From Oribacterium sp. KHPX15 (GTDB lineage Bacteria > Bacillota > Clostridia > Lachnospirales > Lachnospiraceae), in the NCBI RefSeq assembly GCF_900107835.1, contig NZ_FNRG01000022.1, positions 1-64,000 on the forward strand: a DNA stretch of 64,000 nt, read 5' to 3'. Positions 36,701-41,989 of this stretch are shown in pieces; positions within the stretch are counted from its first letter, which is position 1, and each line of letters starts with the position of its first letter. The notes under the pieces are model-generated. The model made no database searches, was not told where the DNA came from, and saw nothing but the letters and a program-made list of their open reading frames with translations. Position numbers and translations under genes: made by a program.

Positions 36701-38109
36701 TTGAAAGAGAACTCTGTGAGGAGTTCGCAAAGATACTGGGCATCAGCAGAGTCGGAGCTGAGGATGATTTCTTTGAGTCAGGCGGAAGCTCCATATTGGC
36801 GGCCAATTTGCTCACCTACGCAATGGGAAAAGGTTATGATATCGTATACGATGATATCTTCAATCATCCGACCCCGAGAAAGCTGGCAGCCGTGATTGAG
36901 GGCACGAACATAAATAAAAAGACGGATGAAGTATCCGGATATGACTACAGCAGGATTAACAGTTTAATAGCTGCTAATGCTATGGGCTGTATCGATGATA
37001 TTTCAAGAGAACCTTTAGGTGATGTAGTTCTTACGGGTGCCACGGGATTCCTCGGCATACATATACTGCAACAGTTTTTGGAGAAATCTGAAGGAAGGAT
37101 TACCTGCCTGATGCGAAAAGTCAGCTGGGATACGTTGGAGAACCATCTGAAATCCCTGCTAATGTATTATTTCGGCAACACTTATGAAGAACTGTTTGGT
37201 AACCGGATCTTTTGTCTGGAAGGAGATATTACCGACACGAAATCTCTTTTGGCGATTGATTCGGTAAAGGCTGACGTGATCATAAACTGTGCCGCCAATG
37301 TTAAGCACTTTGTAACTGACGATGTACTGGATAGGATTAATTTCCATGGAGTTGAAAACCTGATAGAGGTTTGTCTGAAGAATCACATGAGGCTTGTCCA
37401 GGTATCTACCCTGTCAGTCGGTGGCAGCACAAGGGCCGGGCAGAAAAACAGGCTGTACGAGAGTGATCTCTATTTAGGGCAGCGTGTTGACAATGATTAC
37501 ATCCGTACCAAATTCCTGGCGGAGCGCGCCATCCTTGAGGCCAGGGTGGAGAGGGGGCTTGATGCTGTCATTTTAAGAGCAGGAAACCTTATGGGAAGAT
37601 ACTCTGACGGTGAATTCCAGATCAACCTCTTAACAAATGCCTTTATGAGATCGCTTGCGGCTTTTAACCGCCTTGGCGCGTGCCCGGTTACTGCTCTTGC
37701 AGATACTGCTGAGTTTTCACCTATAGATGCAACGGCTTCTGCGATGCTGGCCCTTGCCGGTGTAAACAGTAAATTCAGCATTTTCAATGTCAACAACAAT
37801 CATACGGTGACAAGAGGAGATATCATCTTCGCTTTGAACAGGCATGGTTTTAAAATTGACATCGTTACGGAGAAGGAGTTTGCAGAGATCGTACAGAAGG
37901 CTTTGGAAGATGATTCCTACAGCGAGTCGATAATGACACTGATGGCTTATGAAGAAAAGGAGGACAACATAGTCCCGGTAGAAAGCGACAATTATTTTAC
38001 AATCAACGCGCTCTACCGTCTTGGCTTCAAGTGGCCGATAGTCGATGATACCTACCTGGAAAAAGTGATATCTGCTGTGGAATCGCTTGAATTCTTTAAA
38101 AACCTGTGA
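24736..38109 (+). CDS. Four-module nonribosomal peptide synthetase with terminal thioester reductase
   Basis: 4457 residues, A-T/C-A-T-E/C-A-T/C-A-T-R. A1: YTSGTTG 136, K451; T1 Ser504. C1: HHLVFDG from 684. A2: 1135-1460; T2 Ser1515. E: HHLVIDG from 1694 plus EGHGREE and VGWFTSE, so residue 2 becomes D. C2: HHIIVDG from 2184. A3: 2638-2959; T3 Ser3013. C3: QHIVIDG from 3186, first His replaced by Gln. A4: from 3637, ending in an unusual NQKVNKK; T4 Ser4019. R: GATGFLG from 4101 and YIRTK (Tyr4255, Lys4259), which releases the chain as an aldehyde or alcohol with NAD(P)H. A1 has Val where the amino-group-binding Asp should be (YFVAV against FDAA), suggesting a non-amino acid starter. My alignment to GrsA gives pocket codes DAESCGAVDK (A2, lysine-like), DADTMGGVCK (A3) and DAMFMGGIFK (A4, aliphatic-like); these are tentative. 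AAGGAGG precedes the ATG. No thioesterase is present. Confidence 0.93.
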   Translation: MNEFFKRIQSQVLNTPEKIILSSMGDGKNITYRELDLLSGKVYRYLKDHGIGREDFVNIILPRGVEPFIAMLGVWKAGAAFVLLEQEYPTERIAFIRKDSGCKLVLDSRVWEEILQCESLPGFADVDDHDAAFAVYTSGTTGNPKGVLHEYGNLDMIAQSMYENGESLMKIVENFALIAPLYFVAVVICYICLMDVGGRLSVVPFSITKNPPALLKVFVENKVNALFCAPSILHLMRKIPNLKRIFVGSEPANGIWSEDPGLSIINAYAMSETAFCITMGHLDKPNEIAPVGKPLTNLKITLRDEEGNPVPEGKEGELCVENPFVRGYINRPEDTAVAFVNGEFHTRDMARMLPDGQYEIIGRIDDMIKINGNRVEPAEVEAAVKRVSGLERVVAAGFGEGIDTFICCYYADPVELDTEELREKLESVLPYYMIPSRFVHLDDLPRTATGKVSRRLLPKPLAESAEYVAPANDMERAVCDAMARALGRERFGAEDDFYALGGNSITSIEVVGTCDLPGLSINQIFRGRTPKKTVKYYLDELSLEKEAEGDSKNLAGPCPLTQSQLGIFLECERREGEAVYNNPLLFSLPCDTDPELMTAAVEKMVRAHPGLFAGIVSDEHGMPAMQYQSAFSEQEICIREQMTGEEFEKIKKSLVQPFDIKNERLFRIRLIGTEEVQYLFMDFHHLVFDGTSMQILAADLEKALNGEDISPESWTAYDAAMAEQSARQNMEAWNNAKEWNLKQFGDADPISLPEGDRKGSGMTYGDQSFTLDISYGELKDFCEKHMTTENVLTTAAFGYLLSAYTLKKDVLFTTVYNGRRDPRCHRTVSMFVTTLPVLCHRGGDLSVAEYLSALKEQMLGSMANDLYSFAELSADTGITSDVQFVWQADMLSLPKGSTLGLKREKLPFIATGDALSVQLFPEEDKLVFQVQYHADRYSEEYIARFAGCMNQVLKDMMVKNKLLDISLISDEERKEILTLSKGEELRYDAGQTWLDLFFASVNKIPEKTAVSDSKGSYTYDELNRASDRIAAFLHENGVEENSFVAVRMDRVKEFAAAVIGIHKAGAAYMPIDLDYPQERVDYMLSDSGAKLLLTEDTVADILSPEQDKMAAAEGDGQELTYRVDISPEHLAYIIYTSGSTGKPKGVMIQHKALHNFVQFIRNRWGLSEKSRIALHSNFAFDAAVEDLFPPLSVGGTVCIVPESARRDPVEMRAFMKKFSVNGGSCSTQFGQLLAADEPLDMDYFCVGGEAMTTVPKARGPVYNAYGPTEFTVDATYYEIDKTRDYRTIPIGRPVHNCFAYIMDPNGELLPRGFTGELCLAGPQMALGYRNQPKLTQEKFTLADFGGDKVRIYHTGDLARYNEEGDLEYLGRMDTQVKLRGFRIELGEIESTAAGFEGIALAAAEVKKDQLILYYSCKESAGSQGVDEDALRDYLAGSLADYMLPSVFMQLDEMPLTPNGKIDRKALPEPSVFRTGEYVEPQGETECSIAEAMKQVLGMDQAPGAFDSFFDLGGDSIRAIRLVSLLREMGCQVSVADIMKQKTVRGIACCAESDGTAAISQEPYEGTVPDSAIVAFFKDMKLPCPGHYNQTRLLEMSDRAGRDNLQKAWDALVYQHDMLRAVFKDETLFVRSADATIEIEEYTVRSDNSKSVEENTEAVTEICKMIQTQINMDKALTRIALIHGISHDYLYIAIHHLVIDGVSWRIILSDLETAYGQVLQGEEIRLPHKTNTYNDYAKALLRFRDSYILSLEIPYWKDVQKKLIYLGTADGKDYKRSFGRLALTLDAQNTYSFLHADFGKLNTDINDALLTAVCRSFHDVTGNNRISVQLEGHGREEIGERLSTDRTVGWFTSEYPVIVEGFNKDLRHDCLISKEALHRVPNKGFGYNVLRFIDSGKSDNIGSSTDQNEGLDKNLTAQIGFNYLGDMGLEETDGARFFTDTDIPVGDDISPLNAYGPDIAINCYVQGGCFNLFMDFNKAFYGEDEARMFAERILSQIKEITKYLSSDIATVVTATDLGETQWSEDEFEAVMVDFASRGETLERIYPLLPMQEGMLLKHVSEPESHAYRLVDIFEVNGNLSEEMLRRALDRLGRKHEVLRTAIIHDGVTIPRQAIVDRKLGLRMINLSTDAYAGEAGSKEADEIDAVMKIREDILQNGFDLQRKPLFSVTCVKAYEGRSYLITAVHHIIVDGWCTGLYMGSFVRYLREELKSTESIEAETQEAGRYEAAVREILKKDMHAGLDYWRELLDGYETRAAVPSYGKVPEDKRSKEDDAFIAISQKVTSDFEQACREAGATINTGVELAWGMVLATCSRQNDVVFARVVSGRDNTRVKTEDVVGLFINSVPVRIRIDQNTTAAAALKELQEQAAKSNAYDYCALSEIQKQSYLGNDLLQTVFAFENYNSGAKETVSDNLLKPVYLREENFSEISPFAYLEDGKLVLHIKFDTGLYRKKEIDRVLALFKTYVEEISTKAEEEIRTFRHLDTEEQEKVIELSRGETLPYDAGKTWLDHFRLHVMEKPDKKAVIDNRGSYTYSELDKVSDAVASYLIAMGMDENHFVAVKMGHVKEFVPAIIGIQKAGAAYVPVDPEYPKDRIDYMLEDSEAKVVLTEELLADIIAKYKDVESINRATPAHRAYMIYTSGSTGRPKGVVQSHRSLCAFATWRQHVLHIGQDSIHALHPSFSFDASLDDLICPLFAGGEVHIFSDELRKDMTGMAEYIREHHINGLTMSTQIGMAMVNQYPDLALRYIMMGGEKMLPCAKTGIRLVNGYGPTEFTVCSSLHVVDQNKDTDIPIGRPVPNTWSFICDAYGKLMPQGMEGELCLAGPQVAEGYWKKKELTEEKFVPCTFVDGVEMKMYRTGDLVRYNEEGDLEFLGRIDTQVKLRGFRIEPGEIEAAASHYKGIAQVAALVCDDHLVLYYTGDGQIDQEALRGFLAESLAEYMVPGAYKQLDEMPMTPNGKIDRKALQKIPATSDELIVPPENETEQMVSDLVKEVLAGREIGVTADFRKEGLTSLAAMRLSAMIATKFEKDFKISYIKEFGTIRKIAEYLNTDTEEERFEQQQSYPITTVQQGIYVECMANFNTTIYNTPVLLKLDEEVDIFRLKQAISETVDAHPYLKMRLSLGDEGRIAAWRRDDDKQQVSEVNLDTVEHGFEGLVRPFNLTGDCLFRTMIIHDGEDHYLFLDGQHIVIDGESMDIFMRDLNRAYAGETLTKERFTGFEAALVEDELRHSSHYDHAKEYYEGLLEGIDTDCLPIYDRDLGKTKTGQLTIVAPFDWDRLSAVVKDGSVTLNGLWNAAFGLALARFLYREDCVYTTVYNGRNDTRLSDSVGMFVHTLPVVCHAQKNENGMEFARRMSLQLSDSMSNDIFSFAEISKAFQLKAGIIFVYQGRIGSEPMIGGKKAESIMLDLNALKAPLTINVLEKEDGFEIFCEYDSRYYEEWSVRALLGLTVRILEQLLADRKISEISLVTPEEKQELDAFNSTEKAVETTDIVTLFRRAANRYPHRRAAIFKEKTLSYRELDELTDRVAAHLMERGIGAGDIVAILIPRSEYMAITALGVLKTGAAYQPLDPAYPTERLKIMVEDSKAKALIEDEMLKDRLPDYKGEVLMIHEIGGLPDRKPVEIQPGPDALFILLYTSGTTGVPKGVMLTHGNLVNFCQWYRDYFELTEDSAVSAYASFGFDACMMDMYPALTTGASVCIVPEDMRLNLPELDSYFDKNQVTHAFLTTQMARMFATTMTETKVKYLMGGGEKLVPFAPEGSYRFYNGYGPTECTIFTSIFPVEENTFRVPIGKPLYNYKIYVVGKDGYELPVGVPGELWIAGYGVGKGYFNKTELTEKAFISNPFCDAPGYDRVYRTGDIVRRLPDGSIDFIGRNDGQVKIRGFRIELSEVESVIRLYEGIKDATVQAFDSPSGGKYIAAYYVADQEIDEDDLSEFIKNRKPEYMVPSAFVQIDAIPLTQNQKVNKKMLPVPEIRNEGKEYTLPATPLERELCEEFAKILGISRVGAEDDFFESGGSSILAANLLTYAMGKGYDIVYDDIFNHPTPRKLAAVIEGTNINKKTDEVSGYDYSRINSLIAANAMGCIDDISREPLGDVVLTGATGFLGIHILQQFLEKSEGRITCLMRKVSWDTLENHLKSLLMYYFGNTYEELFGNRIFCLEGDITDTKSLLAIDSVKADVIINCAANVKHFVTDDVLDRINFHGVENLIEVCLKNHMRLVQVSTLSVGGSTRAGQKNRLYESDLYLGQRVDNDYIRTKFLAERAILEARVERGLDAVILRAGNLMGRYSDGEFQINLLTNAFMRSLAAFNRLGACPVTALADTAEFSPIDATASAMLALAGVNSKFSIFNVNNNHTVTRGDIIFALNRHGFKIDIVTEKEFAEIVQKALEDDSYSESIMTLMAYEEKEDNIVPVESDNYFTINALYRLGFKWPIVDDTYLEKVISAVESLEFFKNL

Positions 38110-38184
38110 TCCTATCAGCACTTGAATATTCCGCTGTTATAGACAGAAAACAAAGTGAAATCATAGAGACGTGAGGAGAATTAT

Positions 38185-38475
38185 ATGGTCATTACAAAAA
38201 GCTTGAACGGAACTGAAGAGACCTTTAAGGTGGAAGGAAGGCTAGACACTCTGGCTGCCCCGGCTCTGCTTGATGAGCTGGAACAGATGGATGATCATGT
38301 CGACAGTGTGGTATTTGATTTCTCCGAGCTTGAATATATCTCATCCATGGGTCTTCGTGCACTGGTCATTGCATCTAAAAAGGTGAATGGGGCGCTCGTC
38401 ATAAAGAATGTATCCCCTAGAATCATGAGCATATTAAGCACAACCGGTCTTGACAACACAATCAGAATCGAATGA
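38185..38475 (+). CDS. STAS-domain anti-anti-sigma-factor-like protein
   Basis: A 96-residue single STAS domain of SpoIIAA/RsbV type. It opens with a strand (FKVEGRLDTLAAPALL), then VVFDFSELEYISSMGLRAL, where Ser53/Ser54 sit in the loop that RsbW-type kinases phosphorylate. It ends with a VSPRIMSILSTTGLDN helix. It lies 75 bases after the NRPS stop with no terminator between, and GAGGAG precedes the ATG, so it is probably the last gene of the exporter-NRPS operon. The natural partner is the HATPase domain fused to the exporter at 22937. No sigma factor gene is nearby, so the output is unknown. Confidence 0.85.
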   Translation: MVITKSLNGTEETFKVEGRLDTLAAPALLDELEQMDDHVDSVVFDFSELEYISSMGLRALVIASKKVNGALVIKNVSPRIMSILSTTGLDNTIRIE

Positions 38476-38531
38476 AACTTCAGAACTGCCGAGACAAGGA
38501 CATTCGTATCAATAACCACATAAAACTTCAT
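38476..38531 (-). pseudogene. Truncated PIN-domain toxin gene, N-terminal remnant
   Basis: Read leftwards from ATG 38531, the frame begins MKFYVVIDTNVLVSAVLK, the classic start of a VapC-like PIN ribonuclease with its first catalytic Asp (DTN motif). After about 18 codons it runs into the antisense of the STAS gene and loses all family character. A GGAAG ribosome site is still present. The break coincides with the STAS stop, so the NRPS-STAS block probably joined here and cut the gene. Confidence 0.65.
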
Positions 38532-38582
38532 AAACGATCACTTCCGTATTTGTGTCTTCACAACCGCTTAACCCGGTATTTA

Positions 38583-38591
38583 TGTTATAAT
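38583..38591 (+). promoter_or_regulatory. Extended -10 element before the phosphatase gene
   Basis: TGTTATAAT with TG at 38583-38584 and TATAAT at 38586-38591, about 60 bases before ATG 38654; no convincing -35. Confidence 0.55.
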
Positions 38592-38653
38592 CAAGAAAAC
38601 AGCGCATTTCCGGGCTTTTCCCGGCATAAGTGTGCGTGAAAGGATAAGAAAAA

Positions 38654-39121
38654 ATGGCTATCAGAGTGCTTTTTATTTGTCATGGAAACATCTGCAGATC
38701 GGTTTCTGCGCATTACATAATGAATTATTTACTTGAAAATACACATATCTCCGAAGAGGTCGTGGTGGATTCTGCTGCGACTTCCATGGAAGAGATCGGA
38801 AATCCGATATATCCTCCCATGCGGAAGACTCTGGAGTATCACCATATCCCTATAGGTAACCATCGGGCAAGGAGGGTCAACAAGTCCGAGTACGAGGAAT
38901 ATGACCTGATCATCGCAATGGATGAGGAAAACAAATATAACCTAAACAGACTGTTCGATAATGATCCGGAGCATAAAGTCCATTACCTCATGGAGTACAC
39001 GGATACTCCTGATGCCATAATTGATGACCCCTGGTATACGAGAGATTTCGAGACGGCATATCGAGAGATATCTAAGGGCTGTAGTGGCTTGCTGGAAGCC
39101 ATAAATCGCAAAAATATTTAA
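38654..39121 (+). CDS. Low-molecular-weight protein tyrosine phosphatase
   Basis: A 155-residue cytoplasmic enzyme with the P-loop CHGNICRS at the N-terminus (nucleophile Cys9, Arg15) and the general acid Asp125 in DDPWY. Length and both motifs fit the LMW-PTP family, which removes phosphate from tyrosine (or arginine) residues. In Firmicutes such enzymes often act on tyrosine kinases that control capsule export. No kinase of that type is in the window, so its target is unknown. It starts at ATG 38654 behind AAAGGA and seems monocistronic. Confidence 0.92.
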   Translation: MAIRVLFICHGNICRSVSAHYIMNYLLENTHISEEVVVDSAATSMEEIGNPIYPPMRKTLEYHHIPIGNHRARRVNKSEYEEYDLIIAMDEENKYNLNRLFDNDPEHKVHYLMEYTDTPDAIIDDPWYTRDFETAYREISKGCSGLLEAINRKNI

Positions 39122-39265
39122 ATAAAAACCATATGCCGGGATGAAGTATACTGTTTAATAGCAAACACTATTCGATGAGGTTGGAGTACACCATCAAAAC
39201 ATCCTTATACGAAATTATTCTTTATCGTTTTTGACACACTTATCACATTAAAGGAGGACCCAAAT

Positions 39266-39793
39266 ATGAACGAAACATTAAAAGTACTTGAAACCAGAAG
39301 AAGCTGCAGAAAATTCAAGCCTGATATGGTTGAAAAGGAAAAGCTTGATGCCATCTTAAAGGCGGGAACCTATTCCGCAACCGGAATGGGAAAGCAGAGT
39401 CCTATAATAATTGCTGTTACCAACAAGGAACTGAGGGATGCCATCTCAGAGGAAAACAGAAAGATCGGCGGATGGAAGGAAGACTTTGATCCATTTTACG
39501 GAGCGCCGGTTATCCTTATCGTTCTGGCTGACAAGTCTGTTCCTACCTATATCTATGATGGTTCTCTTGTAATGGGAAATCTTATGAATGCGGCTGAAAG
39601 TCTCGGAGTGGCAAACATCTGGATTCACAGGGCAAAGCAGGAATTCGAGTCTGATTTCGGAAAGCAGATTCTCGCAAAGCTCGGAATCGAGGGCGACTAC
39701 GAAGGCATCGGACATTGTGCCCTTGGCTATGCCGCAGGTCCGGCAAATGAAGCAGCACCGAGAAAAGCGAACTACGTTTACCATGTAGATTAA
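39266..39793 (+). CDS. Nitroreductase-family FMN oxidoreductase
   Basis: A 175-residue protein with the nitroreductase start LETRRSCRKFKPDMVEKEKL (the RRSxRxF FMN-phosphate site) and AGTYSATGMGKQSP. A central GAPVILIVLAD strand and a GHCALGYAAG glycine loop near the end follow. These enzymes use FMN and NAD(P)H to reduce nitro groups, quinones or enones; the physiological substrate is not readable. AAAGGAGG precedes the ATG. The peroxiredoxin gene follows 15 bases downstream, so the two form a small redox operon. Confidence 0.9.
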   Translation: MNETLKVLETRRSCRKFKPDMVEKEKLDAILKAGTYSATGMGKQSPIIIAVTNKELRDAISEENRKIGGWKEDFDPFYGAPVILIVLADKSVPTYIYDGSLVMGNLMNAAESLGVANIWIHRAKQEFESDFGKQILAKLGIEGDYEGIGHCALGYAAGPANEAAPRKANYVYHVD

Positions 39794-39808
39794 GGGGAGG
39801 TTTCACAC

Positions 39809-40261
39809 ATGTTGGAAGTTGGCACAAAAGCACCGGCATTTGAACTCCCTGATCAGAACGGAGTTATGCATTCCCTTGACCAGTACAAGGGGCAAAAAGT
39901 CATCCTTTACTTTTATCCAAAGGACAATACTGCCGGCTGTACAAAACAGGCCTGCGGATTTTCGGAGCGATACCCTCAGATAAGAGAAAAGGGGGCTGTA
40001 GTTCTGGGAGTGAGCAAAGACACTGTTGCCTCCCACAAAAAGTTCGAAGAGAAATATGGTCTTGCCTTCACACTTCTTGCCGATCCGGAGCGCAAGGTTA
40101 TCGAAGCATACGACGTATGGAAAGAGAAGAAGAACTACGGAAAGGTATCAATGGGTGTAGTCCGTACAACCTACCTTATTGACGAGGAAGGTATCATCAT
40201 TAAAGCGAATGACAAGGTCAAAGCCGCAGATGACCCGGAAAAGATGCTGAATGAGCTGTGA
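39809..40261 (+). CDS. bcp: Thioredoxin-dependent peroxiredoxin (Bcp/PrxQ type)
   Basis: A 150-residue AhpC/TSA-family enzyme. The peroxidatic Cys44 lies in DNTAGCTKQACGF and the resolving Cys49 is five residues later, the spacing of atypical 2-Cys Bcp/PrxQ proteins. The N-terminal APAFELPDQNG and the YFYPKD strand are typical. It reduces hydroperoxides with electrons from thioredoxin in the cytoplasm. GGGGAGG precedes the ATG. Its last codons and stop are duplicated just downstream (repeat at 40237-40295). Confidence 0.93.
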   Translation: MLEVGTKAPAFELPDQNGVMHSLDQYKGQKVILYFYPKDNTAGCTKQACGFSERYPQIREKGAVVLGVSKDTVASHKKFEEKYGLAFTLLADPERKVIEAYDVWKEKKNYGKVSMGVVRTTYLIDEEGIIIKANDKVKAADDPEKMLNEL

Positions 40262-40295
40262 CATCACAGAAAAGATGTTGAATGAGCTGTAACAT
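40237..40295 (+). repeat. 31-bp tandem duplication of the bcp 3' end
   Basis: Two copies of 28 bases (40237-40264 and 40268-40295, differing at three positions) include the last codons EKMLNEL and the stop. The second copy is out of use behind the first stop. It looks like a slippage or repair scar. Confidence 0.8.
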
Positions 40296-40416
40296 ATCAA
40301 AGAATACTTTGAAAAATTTCCGAAATCTGGCATGAATCACTGACACTTCATGATTTATGTCAGATTCTTTAATTAACGATACAAATGAGCTGTTTTTAAA
40401 TTGAAGGAGTAATACC

Positions 40417-41802
40417 ATGCCAATTCTTGCTTCATTTATGGTGCCGCACCCTCCGCTTATCATTCCGGCTGTAGGACAGGGCGGAGAGAAAAGTGTTCAA
40501 GAAACTATAGATTCCTATGAGAAAGTGGCGGATGAAATAGCTGAACTAAAACCCGAAACTATCATCATCACAAGTCCTCACAGCATCATGTACTCGGATT
40601 ACTTCCATATTTCTCCGGGACATGGTGCCAAAGGAAATTTCTCGCAATTCAGAGCTCCGGAGGTTTCCTTTGAGGAATCCTATGATGAGGAGCTTCGTGA
40701 CTTAATCTGTGAAATAGCAAGAAGCGAGGATTTCCCGGCAGGAACATTAGGCGAAAAAAAACCTTTACTCGATCACGGGACCATGGTTCCTCTATGGTTT
40801 ATAAGGAACAAATATAAATCCGGAAAGATCCTGCGTATCGGTCTCTCCGGACTCGGCCTGCCTGAACATTATCACCTTGGAGAGATCATACAGAAAGCTG
40901 TTAATGCCTGTGACCGGCGAGTAGTGTTTGTGGCCAGCGGTGACCTTTCCCATAAATTACAGGCTCACGGTCCCTACGGTTTTGCCTCCGAAGGTCCTGT
41001 TTATGATGAAAGGATCATGGACGTTGCAAAAAGAGCAGCTTTTCAGGAGATGTTCGACTTCAATGAGGACTTTTGCGAGAGGGCGGCAGAGTGCGGACAC
41101 CGTTCCTTTGTGATCATGGCCGGAGCATGGGACGGCATGAATGTGAAATCCAGGGTTTTCTCCCACCAGGACGTTACAGGTGTAGGCTATGGCATAGCTT
41201 CTTTTTATCCGGAAGGCCCGGATGATTCCAGACATTTTTTAAAAAAGCATATGGATCATATAAAAGATGAATTAAAAATTAAAGCAGAGCAATCCGATGA
41301 GTATGTACGGCTGGCAAGAGCATCTCTTGAGAGTTATATATTGAACCGAAAGAAACTGGAGGTTACCCATGATCTTCCGGCTGAAATGCTGGAAAGAAGG
41401 GCAGGAGCATTTGTTTCCATACATAAGGACGGGAGACTCAGAGGATGTATCGGAACCATCCTTCCAACCGCACCATCCGTTGCTGAGGAAATCATCCGGA
41501 ACGCCATCAGTGCTTCCACAAGGGATCCGCGTTTTAATCCCATTACTCCCGATGAGCTTCCTTACCTTGATATCAATGTAGACATTCTGGGCGATCCCGA
41601 AGACATTTCCGGTCCCGAAGATCTCGACGTAAAAAGGTACGGCGTTATCGTCAGCTGCGGAAACAGAAGAGGACTGCTTCTTCCGGATCTTGACGGAGTA
41701 GATACCGTGGAACAGCAGATTTCCATTGCGAGACAGAAGGGCGGGATAGACATTGACGAACCTGTGAAGCTTCAAAGGTTCGAGGTGGTAAGACATATCT
41801 GA
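40417..41802 (+). CDS. Memo-like dioxygenase-fold / AMMECR1 fusion (AmmeMemoRadiSam A-B)
   Basis: A 461-residue fusion. Residues 1-270 are a LigB/Memo-type domain opening with SFMVPHPPLIIPAVG. Its metal-site-like histidines lie in ITSPHS, LLDHGTM and SGDLSHK. Residues 290-461 are an AMMECR1 domain with the invariant LRGCIGT and STRDPRFNPI. In bacteria these two parts belong to the AmmeMemoRadiSam system, where a radical SAM enzyme is normally encoded alongside. None is seen in this window. The biochemical role of the system is unsettled. AAGGAG precedes the ATG; the gene appears monocistronic. Confidence 0.9.
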   Translation: MPILASFMVPHPPLIIPAVGQGGEKSVQETIDSYEKVADEIAELKPETIIITSPHSIMYSDYFHISPGHGAKGNFSQFRAPEVSFEESYDEELRDLICEIARSEDFPAGTLGEKKPLLDHGTMVPLWFIRNKYKSGKILRIGLSGLGLPEHYHLGEIIQKAVNACDRRVVFVASGDLSHKLQAHGPYGFASEGPVYDERIMDVAKRAAFQEMFDFNEDFCERAAECGHRSFVIMAGAWDGMNVKSRVFSHQDVTGVGYGIASFYPEGPDDSRHFLKKHMDHIKDELKIKAEQSDEYVRLARASLESYILNRKKLEVTHDLPAEMLERRAGAFVSIHKDGRLRGCIGTILPTAPSVAEEIIRNAISASTRDPRFNPITPDELPYLDINVDILGDPEDISGPEDLDVKRYGVIVSCGNRRGLLLPDLDGVDTVEQQISIARQKGGIDIDEPVKLQRFEVVRHI

Positions 41803-41989
41803 ACAGTTTTTCAGTCGCGAAACAGCATGAAAAATTTTCAATATGCGCCTTAGCCTGAGCTATTAATTAACCGCTAAAACCTTCTAAGGAGGTTCAATCC
41901 TTTGTGAATAATCCGAACATTTATATTAATAAAAAAGCTGTCGACTAAAATTTAAGATTAGAAATATCAATATTAAGGAGATAATCCCT

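Noticed and set aside
37159-38121. Minus-strand open frames under the reductase domain
   Set aside because: They overlap the conserved reductase motifs antisense and show no family pattern.
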